DNA of 64,000 nucleotides from Candidatus Desulfosporosinus nitrosoreducens (GCF_030954495.1 NZ_JAVHUW010000041.1:38217-102216), one strand, 5' to 3'. Shown: positions 18,730 through 27,897, counted from the first letter of the stretch. Translations and numbers: made by a program. The notes: generated from the sequence alone by a model not told the origin.

Positions 18730-19656
18730 TTAAGTCTTGGTGCCGGTTAGATTTTCTTGATAGTTTGCAGCATTGGCAAGGATGCCTCCGGGATGGCTGT
18801 TAAAAAGATCCAGGTAAGCAGGACTAAAACGCTGCTGCGCTTCCTTTTGCAAATGATTGCGAATCTTTCTTTCCACTGTTGCGGCCTGGGGAAATACTCC
18901 GGCCAGCAAAGTGCCGCTATGGGCTGTTACGACTCCCAAGCCGCCGTTTTGCAAAACCCAATCCAGGAATGGTTTAAATAAGGCTTTAGGATTTATCTCC
19001 AGATTACAGCGCGCACTGATCGTCCCGGCGGCCGCTAATTTCTCCAAGTCTCCCTGCTTAATTCCTTCTGAGGCTATTTGATAAGCCTTGCTAATTTCTC
19101 TTTCCCAGCGGCGGTAATGTTCAGCAAGTCCGGGACGGGCATTAAAGACCTCAGTGTCAACAGAGCCGCCCCAGTCCAAGGCCAGAAACAGAGCCGGCAG
19201 CGCAGGCCCCAGCAGGCGATAGTTATGTCTTTGCACATGTTCAATGTCCGTAATTCCGGGAAACATCACACTGTCGCTCGGTTCTATCCGCAAAGCAAGC
19301 CGCGCTAAATGCTCAGGCTCAGGATCTTGGCCTAAGGCCAGCAAAGCGGCGGCAGCCACGGCAGCAATATCCGCCGTCGAACTGGCCATGCCCTTCCCCT
19401 CGGGAAGCTGCTGCAGAAATTCAACCTGACCGCCTAAGGCGGGCAGGCCCAAGTCTTCTTTCAATAACTCCAGCACCTGGAGAGCTTTGGTTTTCCGGAG
19501 GGGGATATGCCAAATTCCAGCCTGGATGTCCAGGTCCACTTTGACCTCTGAAAAGCGGTCAATTGGACAATCGATAAGAAAAGGAACTCCGGCGCGAGCC
19601 CCTTGTACCCATTCCCCACATGTCCCCGGACATCGGGCCAAACCGACGGTGTTCAT
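18730..19656 (-). CDS. pduX: L-threonine kinase, GHMP family (PduX-type)
   Basis: A GHMP-superfamily kinase that phosphorylates L-threonine to L-threonine-O-3-phosphate for the aminopropanol arm of cobalamin. The 308-residue protein begins with the PduX-like CPGTCGEWVQG, followed by FLIDCPIDR, and has the GHMP ATP-binding loop LPEGKGMASSTAD (about residue 86). The C-terminal GHMP region includes GGLGVVTAHSGTLLAG. Its start overlaps the cobO stop by one base and it precedes cobD, matching substrate flow. In Salmonella this enzyme sits in the propanediol operon; here it is in the de novo operon. Confidence 0.88.
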   Translation of the reverse strand: MNTVGLARCPGTCGEWVQGARAGVPFLIDCPIDRFSEVKVDLDIQAGIWHIPLRKTKALQVLELLKEDLGLPALGGQVEFLQQLPEGKGMASSTADIAAVAAAALLALGQDPEPEHLARLALRIEPSDSVMFPGITDIEHVQRHNYRLLGPALPALFLALDWGGSVDTEVFNARPGLAEHYRRWEREISKAYQIASEGIKQGDLEKLAAAGTISARCNLEINPKALFKPFLDWVLQNGGLGVVTAHSGTLLAGVFPQAATVERKIRNHLQKEAQQRFSPAYLDLFNSHPGGILANAANYQENLTGTKT

Positions 19657-20213
19657 TAATACTCAATCCCCCTACGACTGTGTATCCCTTGAGCAAAAGG
19701 ATGTTTTAACGGGTTCAAGTCCCACCAGGAATCCACCCAGGGCTCTACCTCTTTGGGCATCCCCCGGCCCGTAAGGACCCAGTTGAGGGAAGAACCTGCC
19801 AGCAGAAGCTGCTGCAATTGGTCAAAGGTCAAAAAACCCTTGTTAAGAGCATGACTGACTTCATCCAGAATAATAACTTGATACGTGCCGCCGCCGGCTT
19901 CCTTGAGAACAAAGTCATAGGCCATGCTCACTAAATCCAAAGCAACTTCCGGATCTCGGTTCTGCCGAAAACATTCGCCGCATCCTGTGCAATGTTTCAG
20001 GCCGGTACGGATCATTCCTGACCAGCGGCATCCTACACCGAACTGCAGCAGCGGGATTCCCAGCCTGCTAAGCCCTATTAATTCCCCACTGTAGGTACTT
20101 CCTTTCAGAAATTGTACCATCAGAACCTTCTTACCTGCCGAAGAAGCCAGCAAAGCTTCGCCTAAGGCTGAGGTTGTTTTTCCTTTTCCCTGCCCCGTGT
20201 AAACAGTGATCAT
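19656..20213 (-). CDS. cobO: Cob(I)yrinic acid a,c-diamide adenosyltransferase (CobA/CobO type)
   Basis: This enzyme transfers the 5'-deoxyadenosyl group from ATP to the reduced corrinoid. The 185-residue protein opens with the P-loop-like YTGQGKGKTTSALG and has VIILDEVSHALNKGF and LTGRGMP characteristic of the family. An unusual cysteine cluster, HCTGCGECF at about residue 74, lies in the centre; it is not in the Salmonella enzyme and could bind metal. Its ATG follows the cbiA stop directly (TGAATG), so translation is coupled. Confidence 0.92.
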   Translation of the reverse strand: MITVYTGQGKGKTTSALGEALLASSAGKKVLMVQFLKGSTYSGELIGLSRLGIPLLQFGVGCRWSGMIRTGLKHCTGCGECFRQNRDPEVALDLVSMAYDFVLKEAGGGTYQVIILDEVSHALNKGFLTFDQLQQLLLAGSSLNWVLTGRGMPKEVEPWVDSWWDLNPLKHPFAQGIHSRRGIEY

Positions 20214-21635
20214 TCAGGTTCCCCTTCTCTGGCCGGCAGAATTAAACCAGTGTTCCAGCAACTCCGGATGACCGGCAAAGTTGAGATGAAGATAGGAGGC
20301 GAAGAGGTTGTCTTGCGCATAGCCTTCTCTGCGCACGGCCTGTTCACCTTTGAACAACTCGTAAGCGGCCGGTATTTCCGCCTCATAGGTGACTTTGGAA
20401 TAATGAAATTCATGCCCTTGAACCGCAGTTCCGCGGGAGCCTAAAAAATTATCCTTTTGAAAAACTCCCCGGCGATACCCTATTCCTTGCAGACGTTTGG
20501 TCATTTCTGCTTTCATGGGAATGAGCCCGGCCATAGGATACTCCTCTCCCGCGAAATTTGTAATCGATTTTCCCAGGTACATGTATCCTCCGCATTCGGC
20601 ATAAAGAGGCTTCCCACTGGCGGCAAAGGCCCGGAGGGAATTCAGGAAGGAGGTGTTTTCACTCAACTCCTTAAGGTGAAGCTCAGGGAAACCGCCGCCC
20701 AGAAAAACTCCGTCCAGGTTTTCCGGCAGAGAGGGATCGTGCAAAGGGCTGAAAGGCACAAGGGTATAATTTAAGCGTTCCGCCAAGTCCAGGGCATCTT
20801 GATAATAAAAAAGGAAAGCTTCGTCCCAGGCTAAACCCAAGCGAAATTTGTCGCCGTGATGAGACTGCGCGGCAGAAAACGGACTTCCGCCATGAGCTTT
20901 GGCATCAAGAGGTGAACCGGCCCCGCCGGCCATCATCGAGTCGCTGAAGTCAGGAGCACTGTGCATGATGCGCTCTACTTGATCCAGGTCAATATGATCC
21001 GTGATCAGCTTAGACAGGGTGTCAATAAATCCGGCCAGCAGCCCGCCTTCCCCCACAGGAATTAAGCCTAAATGCCGTTCCGGAAGATGAAGGGATGTTT
21101 CCTTCGGCAGGACGCCAAGGACCGGTACCTGAAGTTCCAGCAGAGCTTCTCTGAGTATTTTTTCCTGAGCCGGCGATTTTACGCGGTTGAGAATGACTCC
21201 TTGAAGGCTGACCCCGGGATCGTAGGTTTTAAACCCGTGGACTAAAGCCGCAACACTGCGGGACATCGAAGAAGCGTCAACAATCAGGAGAATGGGGGCG
21301 TTGAGGAGTTTCGACACGTCTGCCGTACTGCCAAAACCGGCGGTACCGCTCATGCCGTCAAAAAGTCCCATCACACCCTCAATGACGGCCCATCGTTCTC
21401 CGCTGCTTTGAACGAAAGCGGAAGGAAGATGGTCTCCCAGCAACCAGCGGTCGAGATTGCGGGAAGGCCTTCCGGTCGCTGCCGCATGATAGCTGGGATC
21501 AATATAATCCGGACCAACTTTAAAGCCTTGAATCGGCCGCCGGCGCTGCTTCAAAGCGGCCATTAATCCGGTTGCCAGAGTTGTTTTGCCTACACCGCTA
21601 TGTGTACCCGCTAGGACAATGCGAGGAATTTTCAC
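20214..21635 (-). CDS. cbiA: Cobyrinate a,c-diamide synthase (CbiA)
   Basis: Glutamine-dependent amidotransferase that amidates the a and c side chains of cobyrinate using ATP. The 473-residue protein has the dethiobiotin-synthetase-like N-terminus LAGTHSGVGKTTLA, the YIDPSYH motif, and a C-terminal class I glutaminase domain with the cysteine in YAECGGYMYLG and the histidine in ASYLHLNF. Length is usual. It lies 83 nt downstream of cbiB with no terminator seen between. Confidence 0.95.
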   Translation of the reverse strand: MKIPRIVLAGTHSGVGKTTLATGLMAALKQRRRPIQGFKVGPDYIDPSYHAAATGRPSRNLDRWLLGDHLPSAFVQSSGERWAVIEGVMGLFDGMSGTAGFGSTADVSKLLNAPILLIVDASSMSRSVAALVHGFKTYDPGVSLQGVILNRVKSPAQEKILREALLELQVPVLGVLPKETSLHLPERHLGLIPVGEGGLLAGFIDTLSKLITDHIDLDQVERIMHSAPDFSDSMMAGGAGSPLDAKAHGGSPFSAAQSHHGDKFRLGLAWDEAFLFYYQDALDLAERLNYTLVPFSPLHDPSLPENLDGVFLGGGFPELHLKELSENTSFLNSLRAFAASGKPLYAECGGYMYLGKSITNFAGEEYPMAGLIPMKAEMTKRLQGIGYRRGVFQKDNFLGSRGTAVQGHEFHYSKVTYEAEIPAAYELFKGEQAVRREGYAQDNLFASYLHLNFAGHPELLEHWFNSAGQRRGT

Positions 21636-21718
21636 GTTATCTCTCCCTCATTGTAACTTATGAAATCCTGATAGATTATAAACACTGCTACACATTAGAG
21701 CCTAATCGCTAAAGACGG

Positions 21719-22681
21719 CTAATTCAACAGAAAAGCCAAACAGAGAGTGGGTAAAAGAGAGAGCCAAGTCGCCGTTCGAACCAGTTTTTGGCAGCAGACA
21801 ATGTCGGCAAAGTTTGAAGGATGCAGAACATCGCCCATTTCCGCCCGGTGGTGAAGCTGCCCGTGATAACTATTGAAACCGCCAAGCTGAACGCCCAGCA
21901 ATCCGGCAACGACACTTTCCGGGTTTCCCCCGTTGGGACTGGGATGCCCTGAGGCGTCCCGCTGCCAAATTTTAAAAGCGCGCCGGGCGGGCATTTTTCT
22001 CAACCAGCCGGCTAAGAGCAAGAGCGGTACGGATAAACGTGCCGGAAGATAATTAGCCCAATCATCGCTGCGCGCTGAAAACCAGCCAAAATCCTTATAG
22101 CGCTCATTGCGATACCCAACCATAGAATCCAGAGTACTGACTGCTTTAAAGGCCATTGCCAGAGGTGCTCCTCCCAGAGCGGCATAAAAGAGCGGGGACA
22201 AAATCCCATCTACAAAGTTTTCAGCCAAGGTTTCAATAGTCCCCCGCACGATCTCTTTTTCAGCAAGATTCTCCGTATCCCGGCTGACAAACCAGGAGAG
22301 TTTCAGCCGTGCTTCTTGAATGTTCCCTTGCTCTAAAGGAATGAGCACGCTTTGTCCGGCATCTAAGAGAGACTTGCCGGCTAAAGTCGTGAAAATGAAA
22401 TAAACGCTGACCGCGAGTCCCAATAAAGGATGAATAAGCTTGGCGCCTGAAATCAGCGCCCAGGTTACCAAGTAACTGCCACCCACAACCAGACAGGTCA
22501 GAAAAGCTCCTTTTCTTCGCCTTTCCTTTGGGGACCCCTGATTAAGCTGTCGTTCCAAATAGGCTATGACTTTGCCGATGCTCACCACAGGATGCGGCCA
22601 ATTCCGGGGATCTCCCAGCACTTGGTCAAGGACAAAGCCGAAAAGAACCGCCAGGGTAAGAAGACTGATTTTTCCCATCAT
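21719..22681 (-). CDS. cbiB: Adenosylcobinamide-phosphate synthase (CbiB)
   Basis: Membrane enzyme that attaches aminopropanol (phosphate) to adenosylcobyric acid. The 320-residue protein has the family start FVLDQVLGDPRNWPHPVVSIGK, several hydrophobic helices, ETLAENFVDGILSPLFY and the late HPSPNGGNPESVVAGLLGVQLGG. The start is one of two adjacent ATGs (22681 or 22678) that overlap the cbiP stop (ATGATG), directly after AGGAGG; the spacing is short for both, so the exact codon is open. The product needs the CobD product made by the last genes of the operon. Confidence 0.94.
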   Translation of the reverse strand: MMGKISLLTLAVLFGFVLDQVLGDPRNWPHPVVSIGKVIAYLERQLNQGSPKERRRKGAFLTCLVVGGSYLVTWALISGAKLIHPLLGLAVSVYFIFTTLAGKSLLDAGQSVLIPLEQGNIQEARLKLSWFVSRDTENLAEKEIVRGTIETLAENFVDGILSPLFYAALGGAPLAMAFKAVSTLDSMVGYRNERYKDFGWFSARSDDWANYLPARLSVPLLLLAGWLRKMPARRAFKIWQRDASGHPSPNGGNPESVVAGLLGVQLGGFNSYHGQLHHRAEMGDVLHPSNFADIVCCQKLVRTATWLSLLPTLCLAFLLN

Positions 22682-24285
22682 CCTCCTACCTGACCGCTTC
22701 TTTCTTCGACAGGAGCTTTCCCATCGGCCGAAATTTGGAATCCTGCGCCGGAAGGCAAGCCCATAATAGCCCGGATGCGCTCAAGATCGACACTTTTGCG
22801 CACTGAATCTGCCAGCTCGTTAAAGGCGGATTCGCGCAAGGCTGCCTGAGACTGGGTCACGGCACAGGGTCTTGTGCGGTCTTTGCGCTGCCAGAGCCAA
22901 TTCAAAAGGGAATTCCTTAAACTATCGTTATCGAAAATTCCATGTAAATAAGTCCCATAAGCATTGCCTGCCTGCAGACCGTCAGAGTAAGCTACTCCGT
23001 TGGAGGTTAATTCTAAAAGCGGCGCCTGGCCCTCGTCCGGCATAGACCGCCCCATATGAATTTCATAGCCCACAACGGGTTCCCCGGTACAGGCCTGAAA
23101 AAATCCTTGCGTCGCTAAAATCCTGCCTTTGCTCTGGACGGTATGTTTTTGAGGGTAGAATTCCGTGACCATGGGAAGAATCCCCAGACCGGGAACCTCT
23201 TCCAGGTCAGACTCGGTATGCAGAGGGTCTTTCACCAGACGCCCCATAATCTGATACCCGCCGCAGATCCCCAAGATGGGAAGATCCTCTTGCCAGAACT
23301 TATAAATCTGAGCGCCTAATCCACTCTCGTGCATAAAACGCAGATCAGCCAGAGTGTTTTTACTGCCCGGAATAATGACAAGATCGGGCTTGCCCAGGCT
23401 GTCCAGTTCCGTGACATAACGCACGGAAACGTCCGGTTCGTCTTGCAGGGCATCGAAATCCGTAAAATTAGCAATATAGGGCAACCGGATCACGGCTATA
23501 TCCAGTTGATCGGTGGTGGCAACGCGGGGCTTCTCTGCCGCTTCACTGATGGCCACAGAGTCCTCGTCCGGTATGCGTATTTTGAAATAAGGAACGACTC
23601 CCAGGACCGGAATTCCCGTTCTTTCTTCAATAAAATCCAAAGCCGGCTGCAAAAGGGCAATTTCTCCCCGGAATTTATTAAAAATGATCCCTTTAATCAG
23701 AGCGCGTTCTTCCGGTTCCAAGAGCTCCAAAGTACCGACGACAGAGGCCAGGGCTCCGCCGCGATCAATATCGGCAACGAGCAAAACAGGGGCATTTGCT
23801 TCCAGGGCAACCCGCATATTGACGATGTCGTTGGATTTGAGATTGACCTCGGCGGGACTGCCGGCGCCTTCTATCACAACAATCTCGTATTCCCTAAGCA
23901 AGCCATGCAGGGCGTCCTGAGCGTAGGGCCAAGTCAGGCGCTGATATTCTCCGTGATAACGCAAGGCTGTGACATTTCCCTGGGAGACTCCCATTATGAC
24001 TACCTGGGAACCTGTTGGTCCACTGGGTTTGAGCAGAATAGGATTCATGCGCACGTCGGGTTCAATACCCGCAGCCTGAGCCTGAACAACCTGAGCTCTG
24101 CCCATTTCTCCGCCCGCGGCGGTGACGAAAGAGTTGAGAGCCATATTCTGCGCTTTAAAGGGACTCACTTTGTAGCCTTCCTGATAAAATATGCGGCAAA
24201 AAGCGGCAGCCAGGACGCTTTTCCCCACGCTGGAAGAAGTTCCCTGGATCATAAGTCTTGCCGCCGGCAGATTCTCTGTTGACAT
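22678..24285 (-). CDS. cbiP: Cobyric acid synthase (CbiP)
   Basis: Glutamine-dependent amidotransferase that amidates side chains b, d, e and g of adenosylcobyrinate a,c-diamide. The 535-residue protein has the N-terminal P-loop-like GTSSSVGKSVLAAA, SPFKAQNMALNSFV, and the class I glutaminase cysteine in LGICGGYQIMG (about residue 335). I start at ATG 24285 because GAGGGTG lies 5 nt upstream; the frame extends to a GTG at 24339 that would overlap cbiC by 11 nt and adds residues without similarity to the family. Confidence 0.95.
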   Translation of the reverse strand: MSTENLPAARLMIQGTSSSVGKSVLAAAFCRIFYQEGYKVSPFKAQNMALNSFVTAAGGEMGRAQVVQAQAAGIEPDVRMNPILLKPSGPTGSQVVIMGVSQGNVTALRYHGEYQRLTWPYAQDALHGLLREYEIVVIEGAGSPAEVNLKSNDIVNMRVALEANAPVLLVADIDRGGALASVVGTLELLEPEERALIKGIIFNKFRGEIALLQPALDFIEERTGIPVLGVVPYFKIRIPDEDSVAISEAAEKPRVATTDQLDIAVIRLPYIANFTDFDALQDEPDVSVRYVTELDSLGKPDLVIIPGSKNTLADLRFMHESGLGAQIYKFWQEDLPILGICGGYQIMGRLVKDPLHTESDLEEVPGLGILPMVTEFYPQKHTVQSKGRILATQGFFQACTGEPVVGYEIHMGRSMPDEGQAPLLELTSNGVAYSDGLQAGNAYGTYLHGIFDNDSLRNSLLNWLWQRKDRTRPCAVTQSQAALRESAFNELADSVRKSVDLERIRAIMGLPSGAGFQISADGKAPVEERSGQVGG

Positions 24286-24328
24286 TTTTTCACCCTCTTT
24301 TCTAAGGTGGGCTTTCGCTATCGGCACA

Positions 24329-24961
24329 TCAGCCTTCACGCAAGGCCGTATATATCAAGGCATTGACAACGGTTGCAGCCAAAGGGCTTCCTCCCCGTGT
24401 TCCCAGAACAGTGATGGAGGGAATATCCTGACGTTCCCACAGCAAATCTTTCGACTCCTTGGCGCCGACGAACCCGACAGGAATGCCAATGATTAAGGCC
24501 GGACGCGTCTCAGCTTGTTCAGCTAAGCGCAGGACTTCGAGCAGGGCTGTAGGGGCGTTGCCGATGGCCACGATGGCCCCTTGCAACCGCTCCGGATGCA
24601 GGCGAAAGGCGGTCATGGAGCGGGTGATGCCCCACTCTTTGGCTTGTTGGGCAATCTCCGGGTCGTTCAAATGGCATTCCACCGAACCGCCCAGCAATTT
24701 AAGCTTTTCCTTGGCTATGCCCGCCCGAACCATTTCCACATCCGTTATGACCGTCGCGCCTTTTTTTAGTGCCTCAAGGCCGCAGGAAATAGCTTGGGGA
24801 TGAATGGCAATGACCTGCTCTAAAGACGGGTCCCCGCTGGTGTGAATTAAACGTTCAACGACGGGATATTCCTGGTCCAGCCAGGGACGTTTAAGGCCGG
24901 CCCGAATGATACGCATGCTTTCCATCTCGATTTGACCGGGCTCCAAGATAAACTCCGTCAT
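24329..24961 (-). CDS. cbiC: Cobalt-precorrin-8 methylmutase (CbiC)
   Basis: Moves the methyl group from C11 to C12 to form cobyrinate. The 210-residue protein has the expected RLIHTSGDPSLEQVIAIHP segment with the catalytic histidine, GATVITDVEMVRAGI, and the C-terminal PVGFVGAKESKDLL and TVLGTRGGSPLAA. Its start overlaps cbiX by 4 nt (ATGA type), within the tight operon. Confidence 0.95.
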   Translation of the reverse strand: MTEFILEPGQIEMESMRIIRAGLKRPWLDQEYPVVERLIHTSGDPSLEQVIAIHPQAISCGLEALKKGATVITDVEMVRAGIAKEKLKLLGGSVECHLNDPEIAQQAKEWGITRSMTAFRLHPERLQGAIVAIGNAPTALLEVLRLAEQAETRPALIIGIPVGFVGAKESKDLLWERQDIPSITVLGTRGGSPLAATVVNALIYTALREG

Positions 24962-25326
24962 CCTGCCACAGCCTCCTTGATGCGGTCACAAGCCAGGCTT
25001 GCTATGCTGTCATCCGCTCCCAGTTCTTTAGTATAGATAACTTCGACATTGGGATGCTGTTCCCTGAGTTCACGCAGTTCTTCATGAATATCCACCGTAA
25101 CGTGAATTCCCCGAAAAAGAAACAGGGGCATGATGACAATCCGCGCCGCGCCTTCGCTTATTTTTTCCGCAACCGCTTCCGGCAGGCTGGGACGGTCATG
25201 AGCCATGTAGGCAGGTGTCACTGGTTGTCCAAGCAAAGAACTTACTTTCTCGGCGACCACTAAAAGACCTTGGTTGGCTTCAGCACGGCGGCTGCCGTGT
25301 CCTAAAAGAATGATCTCAGTTTTCAT
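24958..25326 (-). CDS. cbiX: Sirohydrochlorin cobaltochelatase, small form (CbiX)
   Basis: Inserts cobalt into sirohydrochlorin, the committing step of the anaerobic pathway. At 122 residues it is the short CbiX (CbiXS) form, which works as a homodimer. Metal-site histidines are in LLGHGSRR (about residue 10) and FRGIHVTVDI (about residue 75). No CbiK is seen in the window. It overlaps cbiJ by 4 nt. Confidence 0.93.
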   Translation of the reverse strand: MKTEIILLGHGSRRAEANQGLLVVAEKVSSLLGQPVTPAYMAHDRPSLPEAVAEKISEGAARIVIMPLFLFRGIHVTVDIHEELRELREQHPNVEVIYTKELGADDSIASLACDRIKEAVAG

Positions 25327-26108
25327 AAAAGTTCCTCCATTTGTTTAATAAATTCGGGAATTGAACTGACCGCTATGGTTTGACCTGCCTGGCTGTTTGA
25401 GAAATCAACAGCTGGGCGTTTCAAGAGGATTAAAGGGATGTTTAAAGTGAGACAAGCCTGTACTTTTTCTAAGGTTCCGCCCACTTTGCCGCTTTCCTTG
25501 GCAACTACGACCTCAATCTTTAATTGCTTGAACATTGCTTTGTCCCATTCTTCGGAAAAGGGTCCCTGGGCAGCAATAATTTGCTTGGGGCTAAAGCCTA
25601 AAGTTTCGCAGCGGGCCAAGACCTGAGAGGTAGGCAGCACTCGGATAAAAAGGCTTTTACCCCTTAAGCAGGGCTGTGATGTCCATTCCGGCAAAGAATT
25701 GCTGCCGGTGGTAAGCAGCAGACGATTGCCGAGGCTGGCCGCAGCCTGAGCTGCCGCCGGGATGTTCTCAACCCAATGAATCAGGGGATGACTCTCAAGC
25801 TCAAGAGCTGAGCGTTCCCAGCGAAAATACGGGACACTTAGTTCTGCACATACCTTTTGGGCTATTTCTTTGACGCGCAGGGCGTAAGGGTGGGTGGCAT
25901 CGACAAGAGCCGTATAAGAATTACTGTTAAGAAACTCTGTGAGAAGCTCGGCATTCATTGCTCCCGAACGGACTGACAGTCCCTGTTCCGAAACCAGATC
26001 CGCCCCATAGGCGGTTAGGGTGGAAACTAAGACATCATGTCCCCGCTTTTTTAAAGCTTCCGCGAGTTGCCGTCCGTCTTCAGTCCCGGCCATGACAAAG
26101 AGTTTCAC
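25323..26108 (-). CDS. cbiJ: Cobalt-precorrin-6A reductase (CbiJ)
   Basis: Reduces cobalt-precorrin-6A to 6B with a nicotinamide cofactor. The 261-residue protein has the N-terminal MAGTEDGRQLAEAL nucleotide-binding start, ALVDATHPYALRV, a central LLTTGSNSLPEW and VAKESGKVGGTLEKVQAC, all typical of CbiJ/CobK. It overlaps cbiH and cbiX by 4 nt each. Confidence 0.93.
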   Translation of the reverse strand: MKLFVMAGTEDGRQLAEALKKRGHDVLVSTLTAYGADLVSEQGLSVRSGAMNAELLTEFLNSNSYTALVDATHPYALRVKEIAQKVCAELSVPYFRWERSALELESHPLIHWVENIPAAAQAAASLGNRLLLTTGSNSLPEWTSQPCLRGKSLFIRVLPTSQVLARCETLGFSPKQIIAAQGPFSEEWDKAMFKQLKIEVVVAKESGKVGGTLEKVQACLTLNIPLILLKRPAVDFSNSQAGQTIAVSSIPEFIKQMEELL

Positions 26109-26929
26109 AGTTTATAGCCTCGGGGAGTGACCATATAAGATCCGACAATCCGGGTTTGCGAGTTGCCGACGATGACGGTTGTCAGCATATCGATAGGATA
26201 ATTGGTAAAATCCGCAAGGTTGGTAATCTGGACGTTGGATTCCTCGCCGCGCAACGCTTCCCGGACAAGACCGACAGGAGTGTAAGGATGACGGTAAGTC
26301 AGAAGGAGTTCCCGCACGGTTTCAATGTGCTGTGTGCGGCCAAGGCTCTTGGGATTATAGATGGCCAGGATGAAATCTCCCTCGGCAGCCAGACGCACTC
26401 GCTTCTCGATAACTTCCCAGGGTGTCAGGAGGTCGCTTAAGCTGATAACGGCAAAATCGTGCATTAAAGGTGCGCCAAGCATGGAGGCCGCAGCAGATGC
26501 GGCAGTGACGCCCGGCACAATCTCTAAAGGAAGCTCCAGCAGCCCCTCCTGCTCCAGACATTCGATAATAATTCCGGCCATACCGTAAACTCCGGCATCC
26601 CCACTGCTCACAACGGCAACCCGATGCCCTTCCCCTGCCAAACGAATTGCTTCCCGGCAGCGGTCAATTTCCTGGCGCATGCCTGTGGCAACCACTTGTT
26701 GATGGGTTAAAAAGTTACGAATCAGGTCGATGTAGGTCTTATAGCCAACAATATATTCCGCTTCATTTAGTACGGACTGAACCCGTGAGGTCATATGAGC
26801 GGCGTCTCCCGGTCCAAGACCGACGACAAAAAGTTTTCCAGGCTGATCGCTACTGTGACCCCCTGTCCCTTGATTTTGGGCAGAATCAGCCGCCCCCTGT
26901 TTGCTCCCAGTAAACTCGCTGCTTCGCAT
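26105..26929 (-). CDS. cbiH: Cobalt-precorrin-3B C17-methyltransferase (CbiH)
   Basis: SAM-dependent methyltransferase that methylates C17 and contracts the ring. The tetrapyrrole methylase core starts at about residue 32 (LFVVGLGPGDAAHMTSR) and includes VVSSGDAGVYGMAG and VPGVTAASAAASMLGAPLMHDF. The 274-residue frame has a hydrophilic 31-residue N-terminal extension with no family counterpart. The only usable in-frame start is ATG 26929: no ATG, GTG or TTG occurs between it and the core. The first 139 nt therefore overlap the end of cbiG in another frame. Confidence 0.92.
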   Translation of the reverse strand: MRSSEFTGSKQGAADSAQNQGTGGHSSDQPGKLFVVGLGPGDAAHMTSRVQSVLNEAEYIVGYKTYIDLIRNFLTHQQVVATGMRQEIDRCREAIRLAGEGHRVAVVSSGDAGVYGMAGIIIECLEQEGLLELPLEIVPGVTAASAAASMLGAPLMHDFAVISLSDLLTPWEVIEKRVRLAAEGDFILAIYNPKSLGRTQHIETVRELLLTYRHPYTPVGLVREALRGEESNVQITNLADFTNYPIDMLTTVIVGNSQTRIVGSYMVTPRGYKL

Positions 26930-27897
26930 ACTCCGTCCACTCCTATCGTTTTGTTTACAAAATCTGACCGCTGCAAGTGTTCTTGTTCATTGACTGTTTG
27001 AAGTTCTTCCGCCGAAAAAGTTTTGAAAGGAACGCCGAGGTGTTCGGCGGCTTCCACCAGTCCCGCTTCCTCTGCTTTTAAATCAACACTATAAATTCCG
27101 GACAAAGCTTGCGGAGAGGCTCCTATTTGCTTAAAGGCAGAGGAGATCATTTCTAAAATCACTGTACAGGAAATCCCCCGCCGGCACCCGACCCCCACAC
27201 TTAAAACGGGAGGAACAAGATAAAGGCAATCTTCCCGGATATGCTCGCTTGGGAAAGCGTCGAGCATAACCTGGGCTTTATCTTTTTCCTGAGCCGTTAA
27301 AAAGCGATAGTGAGAATCTGTGACCAAAGCTTGTTCCGGATTAAGCGGATAAGGCGTAAAAACGTTGAGAAACCCTTGTTCCAAAAGCAAACGGTTGACA
27401 GCGGGCAAATGGTCTACCGGTTCTACCTTCCAGCCATACCTGCGGGCGTATTCATCGGGAGCCACCAAACCGCGGCCGTCTGTGGCAGTGGTGATAACTG
27501 CCTGGGCTTTGATTTGCTGGGCAATCTGCCTGGCCCAGGCGTTCGCGCCGCCTAAATGGCCGGAAAGCAAGGGAATCACGAACTTTCCCGCTTCGTCTAA
27601 AACCAACACCGCCGGGTCCCGGTCTTTCTTGTCTATCAGGGAAGCTATCTGACGCAGGACAATTCCTGTGGCCATGACAAAAATAAGCACAGAATGAGTT
27701 CGCCAGAGCGCAGGAACGAGCTCACTCAAACGCCGGAAGCTTTGCAGCTTTCCAAATTCCTGACTTTGACCGCCGCCGGCAGGCAAAGCTTTCTCATGAA
27801 TGCAGACTGTCTGAATTGCCGAACCCGGGAGCCCCTCGCCAATTCGCAAGGCCGTTGCCAGACCTCGATCCGTCAGGGCCAGTAAGGCTATTTTCAC
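26791..27897 (-). CDS. cbiG: Cobalt-precorrin-5A hydrolase (CbiG)
   Basis: Opens the delta-lactone of cobalt-precorrin-5A, releasing acetaldehyde. The 368-residue protein has the N-terminal ALTDRGLATALRI, central VIFVMATGIVLRQIASLI and LLSGHLGGANAWARQIA with the conserved GHLGGAN, and the C-terminal CbiG_C domain beginning near SVGVGCRRGIS. Its last 46 codons share DNA with the start of cbiH. It overlaps cbiF by 4 nt. Confidence 0.94.
   Translation of the reverse strand: MKIALLALTDRGLATALRIGEGLPGSAIQTVCIHEKALPAGGGQSQEFGKLQSFRRLSELVPALWRTHSVLIFVMATGIVLRQIASLIDKKDRDPAVLVLDEAGKFVIPLLSGHLGGANAWARQIAQQIKAQAVITTATDGRGLVAPDEYARRYGWKVEPVDHLPAVNRLLLEQGFLNVFTPYPLNPEQALVTDSHYRFLTAQEKDKAQVMLDAFPSEHIREDCLYLVPPVLSVGVGCRRGISCTVILEMISSAFKQIGASPQALSGIYSVDLKAEEAGLVEAAEHLGVPFKTFSAEELQTVNEQEHLQRSDFVNKTIGVDGVCEAASLLGANRGRLILPKIKGQGVTVAISLENFLSSVLDRETPLI

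Noticed and set aside
23329..24282. Long plus-strand open frame (317 codons) antisense to cbiP
   Set aside because: It mirrors the cbiP coding frame, has no family motifs or ribosome binding site, and cbiP is unambiguous.
24286..24339. Upstream start of cbiP at GTG 24339
   Set aside because: It would overlap cbiC and add 18 residues with no family match, while ATG 24285 has a clear GAGGGTG site.
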